The notes beneath the pieces were generated by a model. The model worked only from the letters and a program-made list of their open reading frames with translations, was not told where the DNA came from and searched no databases. DNA of 64,000 nucleotides from Elymus sibiricus (taxonomy: Eukaryota > Streptophyta > Magnoliopsida > Poales > Poaceae): positions 202,734,195-202,798,194 of the forward strand of contig CM077664.1 of assembly GCA_039707655.1 (NCBI GenBank). The letters are read 5' to 3'. Made by a program: the position numbers and the translations under genes. Numbering within the stretch: position 1 is the first letter of the stretch; every line of letters starts with the position of its first letter. Positions 43,767 to 53,373 of the stretch are shown here, in pieces.

Positions 43767-44712
43767 TGACGTCTACTACACAACTTATTCTTGTAGACTC
43801 GTGTTGGGCCTCCAAGCGCAAAGTTTTGTAGGACAGTAGCAATTTTCCCTCAAGTGGATGACCTAAGGTTTATCAATCCGTGGGAGGCATAGGATGAAGA
43901 TGGTCTCTCTCAAACAATCCTTCATCCAAATACAAGAAATTTCTTGTGTCCCCAACACACCCAATACAATGGTAAATTGTATAGGTGCACTAGTTCGGCG
44001 AAGAGATGGTGATACAAGTGTAGTATGGATAGTAGATATAGGTTTTTGTAATCTGAAAATAAAAAACAGCAAGGTAGCAAGTGATAAAACGGAGCACAAA
44101 TGGTATTGCAATGCTTGAAAACAAGGCCTAGGGTTCATACTTTCACTAGTGCAATCTCTCAACAGTGTTAACATAATTGGATCATATAACAATCCCTCAT
44201 CGTGCGATAAAGAATCACTCCAAAGTTCCTATTCGCGGAGAACATAAGATAGAAATTGTTGTAGGGTATGAAACCACCTCAAAGTTATCTTTTCCGATCA
44301 ATCTATTGAGCCATCCCTATAAGTGTCACGAACAGCCCTAGAGTTCGTACTAAAATAACACCATATGATACGCATCAACCAACTCTAATGTCACCTAGAT
44401 ACTCCAATGTCACCACAAGTATTCGTGAGTCAATTATACGATATGGATCAAACAGCTTCAGATTCATAATATTCAATCCACACAAATAACTTCAAAGAGT
44501 GCCCCAAGATTTCTACCGGAGAAAGTAGGACGAAAACGTGCATCAACCCCTATGCATAGATTACCCCAATGTCACCTCGGGAATCTGCGAGTTGAGTGCC
44601 AAAACATACATCAAGCGAATCAATATAATACCCCATTGTCACCACAAGTATCCATATGTAAGACATACATCAAGTGTTCTCAAATCCATAAAAGTATTCA
44701 ATCCGATAATAG
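43767..44712 (-). repeat. 5' LTR of Athila-2, truncated
   Basis: It aligns with 38350-39296 at about 97 percent by eye and stops at 44712 (after CCGATAATAG). About 536 bp, the outer part including the likely U3 start, are missing. The sequence changes abruptly into CACTA DNA. Confidence 0.85.
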
Positions 44713-45040
44713 CGACTGTCCACTTACCCCCTTCGCTGGTGCGCCTCCGCCCGCACCAACAGACGACAGCGTCGGCCATCTCCATCGGGGCGCACGCACC
44801 GCCTGCACCAACAATGGCTCGGCCATCTACACAGTGCTGCTCGGTTGTTGCTTGAATTCATTGCTTTTGCTATATATGTTCATTGCCTGTGCTATATATG
44901 TTCATGTTCACGGGTTGATTTCAAATGGTTTCTATTAATTGCCTGTGCTATATATGTTCGTGTTCAGGGGTTGTTGTGCTATGATGGATGAATATGATAC
45001 AATTGATTGTGATGTATGTCGATGCTCATGGTTTGATTTA

Positions 45041-45494
45041 CATGGAATAGAAAAGAGTGCCATAGTTTTGACGAAATGTTGATTCACTTCCATTTCGTCG
45101 AATTTCTGGCATTCTATACGTCCAATTTTTAGCAAAGGTTATGCCAATTTTTTTGATAAATGGCGATGGCCGGTGGTGAATTGGATGATGCGGTTTAGTT
45201 GTCTTCTTTTACAGGGAATATGAATGAATGCGAAAGTTTTGACAAAATCTTGATTCACTTCCATTTCATCGAATTTCTTGCATTCAATTAATACGTCCAA
45301 CTGTTAGCAACGGTTATGCCAATTTTGTTTTTTGATAAGTGGCGATGGCCAGTTGGTGAATTTCATTGCGGTTTTGTTGTCTTCTTTTACAAGGAATAGA
45401 AATGAGTGCCAAAGTTTTGACAAAATGTTGATTCACTTCCATTTCGTCGATTTTTTGGCACTTAATATGTCTCTTTTTGAGCACTCATCTTGCC
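45041..45494 (+). repeat. Tandem repeats in the CACTA leader, about 177 bp, 2.6 copies
   Basis: GGAATA-GAAA/GTGCCA-type units start at about 45,041, 45,215 and 45,392. All contain TGATTCACTTCCATTTC and most contain TTATGCCAATTTT. A short unit TGCTATATATGTTC also repeats three times at 44,875-44,960. Confidence 0.7.
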
Positions 45495-45566
45495 ATTTTT
45501 TTTATTATTAATATGTAATTCTTTTTTTACTCATTATGGATGCAATCTTCATCTTGTAGATAAAAG

Positions 45567-46367
45567 ATGGTGAGACATACACAGTCTCGGAATGAGGCTT
45601 TCACTTCCCAACAGGATGAGCCAGGTTATTCTTACAAGCTGCATGAGGAGATCAATCATGCTGCAGATGGAGGGGTAGACGGGGAAGAAGATTCAGATGC
45701 TGTTGAGGAGGAACTGCCAGATGCGGAAGGATATTCCGACGATGTTGCTGAAGAGGAAGTGCAAGATGGCCAACATGTGGGAGAAGAGTTGGATCGTGCT
45801 GAAGAGGAAGGAGACCTCAATGGTGCAAAAGCTGATTTGGAAAAGCAGCCGCGAAAGCGTAGGTCACGGAATAAGGTGCCTACAGCTACTTACATAATAA
45901 AACGGATTAACAAAGAGGGGAGACCCGTTAGTCCGATCAAGAACGCAATGAAATGGGGTAACGTCCTAGGTGTCGTCGCCCGTGAAAACTGTGGCATCAA
46001 CATTAGATGCTTAAGGGGCCCTAAAAACAAGCAATGGTCAAACCTCATGTTTGGAAATATGAGAGATATTTTCAAGTTCAACGACCGAGACAATGCACTT
46101 GCAGAAATCCATGCCATGCGCGTGTTCACTAAGGCCTTGAATAGTAATAGATACCATGCAAACAAGCTACTTGACGACGGGTATGATTTAGAGTATATCA
46201 AAAATCAATATCCTAGCACTACCGATGAGGAATGGAAGGAGTTCCTTGATTACCGAGACTCAGATGCATACAAACAGGACAAAGAGAAGTTTGGGCAGCT
46301 CCGAGGCCAAATGGTAGGGAACCACAATCTAGGCACCCGTGGTTATGAAGGGAAACAACCAATCTAG
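45567..46367 (+). CDS. CACTA TNP1-like protein (266 residues)
   Basis: The ATG at 45567 follows a CTTGTAG that could be a splice acceptor. The N-terminal half is acidic (EEELPDAEGYSDDVAEEEVQ). The central part has RRSRNKVPTATYIIKRI and GVVARENCGINIRCL. The C-terminal half LDYRDSDAYKQDKEKFGQL resembles the plant Ptta/En/Spm transposase-associated family. Such proteins bind subterminal repeats and help transposition in the nucleus. The ORF itself is open to TAG 46365-46367. The following 100 bp leads to a second exon-like ORF at 46469. Confidence 0.65.
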   Translation: MVRHTQSRNEAFTSQQDEPGYSYKLHEEINHAADGGVDGEEDSDAVEEELPDAEGYSDDVAEEEVQDGQHVGEELDRAEEEGDLNGAKADLEKQPRKRRSRNKVPTATYIIKRINKEGRPVSPIKNAMKWGNVLGVVARENCGINIRCLRGPKNKQWSNLMFGNMRDIFKFNDRDNALAEIHAMRVFTKALNSNRYHANKLLDDGYDLEYIKNQYPSTTDEEWKEFLDYRDSDAYKQDKEKFGQLRGQMVGNHNLGTRGYEGKQPI

Positions 46368-46468
46368 GATAAGCATGATGCTATGTTTTGTTCACAAGGT
46401 TAAAGGAAGTCTTACCTGATTTTCTGGCAGAGGTTCTGAAGCATATTTAGTCAAAAGGGTCGACAAAT

Positions 46469-48358
46469 ATGCCAGAAATGGTGGATACAGCGCCGGCCCT
46501 TGCTCCCACAAAGATCAGAAGCCCCTCGGTCATTAATGTCATGCATTATCATGGTGGGTCACCACAATCGTTGGAGGAAGAAATTCCTTGCACTCTCCTA
46601 GCTAGAGTGAGTACTAATGGCGACTTGTTGGAGGTTGCAAAAGCTAGAGTCTTTACAGGAAATGTCATGCACAACAGCAAATTAAATGAGAACGTGCGGA
46701 AGGTTTCTTTGCTTAGGGTGTTCCCGGAATATCACAATTGGATTCTGCCACAAAACATTATAGAAGAGGGTGATGAGCCGTAGCCCCTTTCGGAATGCTT
46801 TGCTGGTTACCTCAAGTGGCCTGCAATGCATATCATAATGGAAAAGCCATCCCCAAACAGAACACCGTCTCCCACCATCCCCGGCATTGCAGCACCATCA
46901 CCATCTCCCAACATCCACGGCGTTGGACCGCCACCTAGACGACCTCCTCTAGGTCTTTGCAACCCCGTATCGGCTAAGGATGTGCAGGAAGAGCACATGC
47001 TTGAAGAATCACAAAATCCTAATTATGCTGCAGATGAGGAGATGCCCCCCGCCCTTCCTGAGACGCAACCTTGCAAACAACAATGTTTACTCCAACAACA
47101 ATAAAGAATGTGGTGGCCCAAGAAGCGATGTCATGTCCGCCCATTTCCGTCCAACCGGTGAGAAAAAGAAACACGCATCTAAAGGCTGCGAAAATGAATA
47201 CTAAGGGAAAAACTTCTGCCACCACACGTGCACCGATGAAGAAGGCACCGAAGAAGTCCTTGGCATATGAACAATGTGCTGACAACCCAAATGCACCTGT
47301 CTATATCCCGGGTCAGAGAATGGTACCTGACAAAGCGTACGCGCACCTGAGGCTTGAGATGAAGATTCTACATGACAAAATTGTGGAATCAGAGCTAGCC
47401 AATAATAAGCAAGGATCCATCGTTAACCCAACACATTACACTACGAAGGTGCCAAAGGGATATACTTTCTTTGAAAAATTCAGCGGGGACAAAATATATG
47501 TAGATTTCAAAGAGATCTTCTATATGTTCAGATTCTATAGTATTGAAACTTGTCTAATGAGGCTATGGGCGCTTTTTCAAGCCACTGAGGTAAGAAGCAA
47601 GAAAATTTCCAATGTCGCCATAGCCGACCCTTATCTCATGAACGAGGAAAACCTAAAAAATGAGGAAGGGAGGCGGTGCATGAAGAGTTACCTTCTGGAT
47701 TTCATGCAACAGAACAAGCTTAAAAACTTCCTCGTGCCGTACCGACCCATGTATGTCCTTCTTTGGCTTCACGCTTTCACTTTTGTACCTTTCCTTCATA
47801 TATATGTTGTCACGTCTCAAAATTTGTAACTTTTTCATGATCGCGCGGTATGTTTATTCTGTTTTGCGCAGCAACCATTGGGTTCTCCTAGTGCTAAGAC
47901 TGCAAAGGTGCAATTATTACTTGCTGGATTCCACGAAGAGCCCGGGAAAAGACTGGTCCCTCCTGAAGGACCTTCTCGATGATTGTCTTTTTGATTGGAA
48001 TACTACAGGAGACCACACGGTTGAGAAACACTACAAAGGAAGTGGAAAGAAAATGATTGCCTTCAAATGGAACACTCTATCTTGTATGCAACAATCGTCG
48101 ACTAGTCTGACCTGTGACTTCTACACCTGCATTCACATGGAAGAATTCATACGGTCCGCGAAAATGTTAAATCAGCATGATAAAATCCTCAAATGGGGTC
48201 AAGAAGTACAAAACAATCAGCCCGAAGCTGGCTTAGTGCTCGAAGAACTACAAGTCAAGTTAGCGGCTATCATAAACAAGGAGGTCCACTTCTCGTCCGG
48301 CCTATTCTATTATAACTCCGAAGAAGATGCGTCCAACCAACAAAAGAGCCTTACCTAG
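46469..48358 (+). pseudogene. CACTA second ORF with Ulp1-like cysteine protease domain
   Basis: From 46469, GDLLEVAKARVFTGNVMH is a TNP1-type C-terminal motif, then a TAG at 46781-46783. The same frame continues to 47,060 and then shifts. The next frame (47,071-47,750) has VYIPGQRMVPDKAYAHLR and FFEKFSGDKIYVDF. A GTATGTCC donor at 47751 and a TTTTGCGCAG acceptor ending 47871 give a 121-bp intron. After it comes a C48-type catalytic block: NHWVLLVLR (His), YLLDS (Asp), MQQSS (Gln) and LTCDFYTC (Cys), ending at TAG 48356-48358. Ulp1 proteases process SUMO-like tags. All four catalytic positions look intact although the upstream frame is broken. Confidence 0.65.
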
Positions 48359-48599
48359 CGCATTGCAGCGGGCAAAACTGAAACCGTGACTAAACATATT
48401 TGGCATCATGCACTATGTAGTTGATGACCATGTATTTTGTGTAACTCGTTTATTCTTAATGTACTTATCGTTCTTTATTTTCAGTGATTACCACTAGTTT
48501 TATTCCTGATTTGCTCGCATTTAATTGATAACTGTCCCCTATTTGCATCAGCTAACACTGCTGTGGCAGCATAATGTATGCTATTATGCTGCCACGGCA

Positions 48600-48918
48600 A
48601 TGTTTTTTATTCTAGCCTGGTGCATCAATCAGTGGCGGGCACAAACAAGAGCCCGCCGCTCGTACTTCACATGATACTGGCGGGCGCGGGTACTCGCCCG
48701 CTATAGGTATGGCTGCCCGCCATTGCTACGAGATGGTCAACACTGGCGGGCAGGTTGCCCCGCTCGCCACTGTTAGGGACCTACCAGTGGCGGGCGGGCG
48801 CCCGCCACTGATGCCCCCTTAGCAGTGGCAGGAGGTCAGTGGCGGGCGGCCCTGAGGGCCTGGCCCGCCACTACTAGGCTTTTTGCACCCGCCACTGCTG
48901 GGCATTCCTGCAGTAGTG
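48600..48918 (+). repeat. CACTA subterminal repeats and terminal inverted repeat
   Basis: About ten copies, in both orientations, of a unit around CAGTGGCGGGC lie between 48,630 and 48,900. The terminal repeat is at 48,895-48,918. Such GC-rich arrays are binding sites for the element protein in En/Spm. Confidence 0.8.
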
Positions 48919-49001
48919 ACATCCCCCCACCGATACTTGGAAACTTTTATAACCAAGGGGGAGATGACGATGGTGATGATCACGAGCATGAAGACGCGTA
49001 G

Positions 49002-49505
49002 TACCTACCTACTCAGTGGCACCTAGCTACTTATTCCGATGGATCACCTCTTCTTGTCTGTATACAGGGCACTGGTGATGTTACAGAGGAAGCATGTGTT
49101 GTCTACCATGGTCGCAGTCGTCTCTGGACCCGTTCCAACATCCGTTGCAGGGTATTCGGAATGGATACCAGTGTGCTAGTGCCAGAACCTTCTCCCTGGT
49201 TCATTATTGATAGTCTTGGAGAATACTCGCTTTTCCTTGGACTAAACTATCCAATTATGGTGAAAGGCGATCCGGCGGCTGTTGGCACAACGTTACCATT
49301 TATGAGAAGCAACTGTATCTATACCTCGCACATTGGTATAATTCCCTACGCTGGCTGTCACAATTTTCATACTCCTAATATAGGCCGCTTCAGCCTGGAT
49401 GGTGGGTCTTGCATTGCTCTCGATGTTGACAATAGCTGGCCCTACCCAGAGGTTCACTTATGGTTCAAAGCAAGCATTTCCAACGTCGAGGATTGGTTGA
49501 ACTGA
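49002..49505 (+). pseudogene. DUF295/KIB-type protein, C-terminal fragment
   Basis: An open frame from the stop at 48999-49001 to TGA at 49503-49505 encodes TGDVTEEACVVYHGRSRLW, VFGMDTSVLVPEPSPW, IDSLGEYSLFLGLNYPI, MRSNCIYTSHIG, NIGRFSLDGGSCIALDV and WPYPEVHLWFKASISNVEDW. This order is the C-terminal half of the DUF295 (KIB1-4 beta-propeller) family, usually found with an N-terminal F-box in about 400-residue plant proteins. Only 167 residues remain. The upstream part is replaced by CACTA sequence ending 84 bases before. Its in-frame ATG (49161) is probably internal and not a start. Confidence 0.7.
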
Positions 49506-51648
49506 AGTTCATTTCATTGCTTGTTATTTGTTGTGTGATAAAAACTTTAGTATTTAGAATGTATCCTCGTTGTGGTTGTGTGTTGCGGACTTGTTGTATG
49601 TAATAAATGGCATATTTGCATATGCATGTTATAAACTTACTTAATTTATGATTGGTCGCCTGAATATTTTTTGTGGCATGGCTAGATGACAGTCGCCTGA
49701 ATATTTTTTGTGGCCAGTCAATTTGGCTTGGGCCGTTGGATGAAAAATGGACGACAGGATCATCTTCCTAAACCTCCAGCCTATCGCGTCGCACCGCACA
49801 CGGTGGGTCAGGCACGTCGCTCACCCAGTGAATGTGCGTCGTCTTGCGTTTTCACTGACATGTGGGACCGAATGTGAGCAAACCGATGATGGGCACACTC
49901 CGTGCGTCTGCTTGCCCGCTGAGGAGAGAGAGAGGAGGGCCGAGCACGGACTCCAGGAAATTTGGCGACAGTGTGAGGTGGGCCATATGTTAATAAAACT
50001 AGTACTACTACTAGTGGTACCGTAGTCCAGGAGAGATACTACTAATGTGCTCGCTCTAGCCTCGCTCTATGTAACCAGCACCTCGATATAGTGGGGTGGC
50101 ATGGGCCAGAACAAGCATTCACGTCTAGGAGTACGGCACACGCCACCACCATGAGTCCCATCTGACACTATATTTCTTGGAGTTCGTGCTACAGCTATCT
50201 CTTCTCCCTCCTCGTTTCTCTCAACTGCGGTCGGGCGGGGTGGGGGTTTGCCGATAGTCGGTTTGCTCAACTGCGGTCCCACTTGTAAGTGAAAATGCAA
50301 GGCATCGCGCGTTCCCCCTTGAGCGCCATGCCGCACCATCCGTGTGGGGGTGCGACGCGAACACGGCAGGCTTTTCCTTTTGAACTTCTAAGTTGTAACA
50401 TTTGTTTCTGCTCCTTGGCGTGACCGATAGATAGAAATAACGATTTTCCCTCAAAAATTAGAAATAACGATTAAAAACGCTAGCGCTAGGCTTTTCCCGC
50501 GCGATAAGCGGGGGAGTTTTGCCAATTTCGGCCATCATCGCTTTGCTTGCATGCGGTCCCACATGTAAGTGATATGCCTAGCCACTGTGCGTTGAGCGGT
50601 GGGCCGGAATGACCGTCTGGGGTGTGACACGAACGGGACTGTACGTGAACCGGACTGTGCGTTGAGCAAGGGATCACACACGTCTTTATCAGCTGGAATA
50701 AGAATGCAATATAGTAAGAATCAAGGCCACGACGACGCGATGCAATGGTGGTTACACGAGGACAAATGAAACTTGCGAGCGACCCAACCAAACACGCCCA
50801 TGGTGCTGGGTTGCTGGCTGCATGCTGCTTCTCCCATTTAGTAGTACTATTTCCCTCAGCATGCGAATTGAAGGAGGATAAACATCAATGGCCGTTCATC
50901 GGGAACCGCTACCCTCTACTTTATTTTGCATTCAAGCCGTCCCGGAAACCGTACTCGTTTACTAGCGCCCCTTGTATTTTGTGTCATATTTTGGCCCTGA
51001 ATCTAACTAATAAAATTGTGTGACCAATATAATGTCATTGGAAAACATATTCAAATACGAATCCAACAAAAAAAATGTGTGACATGCTACTCAAATACTC
51101 CTACTACGTAGTAATGTCATTGGAGTAGTAGGAGTAGTATGTTTGTCCATCGTTGACCCAAAATAAGATGAGACTAATATTCCAGACGTTGGTAGTTGTA
51201 CTGAGGAAAATCTTGCAAAGTTTGGAGGCTTCTAGAGGGCATGGGTGATCCTCCTTCACTAAAAAAAATAAGTACTACTCCTATAACCTAACCATCTGCC
51301 CCTCTCCATTTTCTTGCATGTGCACAAATGGGACATTTGATTTGTTTATTGGGCGATAAGATGTTAGTAGTACTCCGTCCCCTAGGACAAGGATTTATTG
51401 CACATAGAGCCAAGCTTTTGCACGTACTACTTGTGGGACGCAAGACCGATGAACCCTCCCTCCCTCCTGAGTCGTTTATCAGAGTGGGTGGTGCCACGCG
51501 GCCAAATATTTTCTAGCGCAATACTAGTACATAATTGCCCGAGCATTGCAACGAGCTATATATATATATTCTCTAGTACGTATGTCAGCCCATAATTTAC
51601 AGGTCAATATTAATATGCATACAGATCCATAAATGACATCCTCTAGCC
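49506..51648. other. Intergenic region with small unclassified repeats
   Basis: No gene is supported. A duplicated CGCCTGAATATTTTTTGTGGC pair lies near 49,660 and 49,694. Three diverged copies of a unit of about 130 bp lie at 49,772-49,915 (minus), 50,226-50,372 (plus) and 50,505-50,640 (plus), sharing the core GCGGTCCCACATGTAAGTGA. The stretch 50,965-51,070 looks like a decayed copy of the MITE at 53,841. A short (TA)n lies near 51,556. Confidence 0.55.
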
Positions 51649-52218
51649 CTAGTGCGCCGGGCCACCAACCGACGGGTGAGGAGCAGCGGCGTTGGTGGCG
51701 AGGTCAACGTGTTTCTGAACAATGCCATCCAAGGTTGCTCTACGGTCCAAGAAGGCCACCGTCCTATCGTCCTCCTCTGGCACGTAGTGGTCCTTGTGGA
51801 CAATTTCCTCGTAGATGCGGGTGATTATGTCGATGGTGTCTTGCTGGGCGAGGCGCTGCGCGGCGAGCACGACCTTGAGGTGGACATTCTCCGGCACGAC
51901 AGCGGGCAGTTGCAGGGCCACCAGTGAGTCAAAGAGGTTGTCGCCATAGAGGCCGATGAGGGTAGCGGGCATCGCAGAGCCTGGGCGCGTGGGCTAGAGG
52001 CGTACGTCAAGGTCTTCTGCGAGCTTCTTGACGACGGTGAACTTGTCGAGGAAGCCGACGTGGGCCTCATCGAACAAGGGGACGAAGCTGTCGTCCAAGA
52101 GGCCTCTTGCCCTGGCGGCCTCAAGCATGACCTAGAGACGTTCCTCGGTGCAGGGCCGCAGGCCGGCGTCGTGGACCATCTGGCACAGCCGGCTCATGCT
52201 CGCGCTCATCGCCTCCAT
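51649..52218 (-). pseudogene. Unidentified plant protein (about 189 residues) with two TAG stops
   Basis: Minus-strand frame from ATG 52218 (MEAMSASMSRLCQMVHDAGL) to a stop at 51649. Later parts read LFDEAHVGFLDKFTVVKKLA and ATLIGLYGDNLFDSLVALQL, then HLKVVLAAQRLAQQDTIDII. The frame is continuous except for two TAG codons (about 52,134 and 51,988), each preceded by CTC. Both are consistent with Gln codons changed by one C-to-T step. It is GC rich at third positions like expressed grass genes. I do not recognise the family. The start is supported by a TATA box 110 bp upstream. It could be a recent pseudogene or a gene carrying sequence errors. Confidence 0.6.
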
Positions 52219-52325
52219 GGCTCTAGCTTCTGGTCAATTGATCTTGCGATTGGAGTGATCACTCTTGCCCTTGGTTAGGGTGCGTAGGTGCGTAGGATTT
52301 CGTAGATGGATTGGACTGGTGGGGA

Positions 52326-52338
52326 GCCTTTATATGAG
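52326..52338 (-). promoter_or_regulatory. TATA box for the 52218 gene
   Basis: The minus strand reads CTCATATAAAGGC, about 110 bp upstream of the ATG at 52218. This is an ordinary plant promoter spacing. Confidence 0.5.
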
Positions 52339-52340
52339 AA

Positions 52341-53373
52341 GTGCAGACTACGTTTGGATTCACGTGTGCATTGCCTATCTACCCCTCGCTCCTTTTTTCT
52401 CTGCGCCTAAGGTCGAGTGCGCATACCAAGGGTAGACTCAGTCTATTTTTTCTGGACATAATTGCCCTTGCGTTTGTAGAGTATCGCATGCCTGCTGCTG
52501 CCTCAAATCCTCCTCCGCATGCACTCACTGCTCCCTGTCTCGCTGCTTGCGCACATAGTTACGAGAAGATTGAGGTAAATTCTGCGTGCAATTATGTTGG
52601 AAGCTGAAGCAATTAATGCGGGCCGAATGCGGTGCAAGTAATAGTGTGGTTGATGAGATTTCATATTTGAGCCCTCAACCAGAAGGGAGAGTGTATAATA
52701 TCATCGGAAACTACACTCAAATACGCCCCGTCAAAAAAAAACTACACTCAAATACGAATAAAACAATACTCCATGTAGTATTATTTACGGAGGGAGTAGT
52801 TGTATATTTTTTGTGACATGCATTACTATATATTGTTAGTCAAATGCTAAATCCAAACGGAGGTGGTAGTACTACTAAATCCAGACGGAGGGAGTTGTAG
52901 TACTAGTACCAAAGTACTACCCGTTGGTCAAATTATTACATGCTACTCCTCACAGTGAAGTGACAAGACCCTGCGCCGGAGATGACACCAGAGTACAGGC
53001 GGCGTGTTCGGGTTACCAAAGTCAGCCTCACCGTGTGCAATCACTATCATCAAGGCTGTAGAGCTACCCTGCTTACAACAAGCCGTGTTCTAGATATTTT
53101 CCCATGCGTTGCCACGAGTTAGAATAATATATTGCAATGGGTATATTGGTTACTACATCGTTGCAACACCTATGCACGCGAACATAATCGTAACGTACTA
53201 CCGCGTGCTGGATAGTCATAATTTTACAAGGTTCAAACTGATATTACAAATGCTAGTAGTAATGCTGCACCTACGAAGAGGTAATTATTAGGAAGTTTAC
53301 GTAAGAAGTTTCGTTACTTTAGGTGGATGCACCATTACCATACAAACTAAAATCCACCGCCCCTGACAAGTCA
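52341..53373. other. Intergenic region with MITE fragments
   Basis: No gene. Stowaway-like end fragments such as CGGAGGGAGTAG (about 52,788) and CGGAGGGAGTTG (about 52,894), with ACTACACTCAAATACG repeated at 52,709 and 52,740, suggest broken or nested MITEs. GCGTTGCCACGAG near 53,107 is a motif common in grass MITE-like repeats. Confidence 0.45.

Larger units (their letters stand above)
38350..44712 (-). mobile_element. Non-autonomous Athila-group element Athila-2, 5' LTR truncated
   Basis: Two LTR copies in the same orientation (38350-39832 complete, 43767-44712 partial) flank a 3.9-kb interior that has a tRNA-Asp type primer site, one ORF of unknown function and a purine tract (GGGGATGC) at the 3' LTR. 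There is no gag or pol. The flank GCAGC (38345-38349) is half of a likely target duplication. The other half was lost when about 540 bp of the 5' LTR and the adjoining CACTA end were deleted. It sits in the gag region of Tat-B. Confidence 0.8.
44713..48918 (+). mobile_element. CACTA (En/Spm) DNA transposon, 5' end missing
   Basis: The 3' terminus ends CAGTAGTG at 48918, the reverse complement of CACTACTGCAGGAATGCCC, and is preceded by subterminal repeats. It holds a TNP1-like ORF and a Ulp1-like protease gene. The left end is truncated at the junction with the Athila-2 LTR, since no CACTA terminus is present near 44,713. The possible 3-bp target duplication would be ACA (48919-48921). No TNP2 transposase is seen, so the copy is non-autonomous or deleted. 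Confidence 0.75.
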
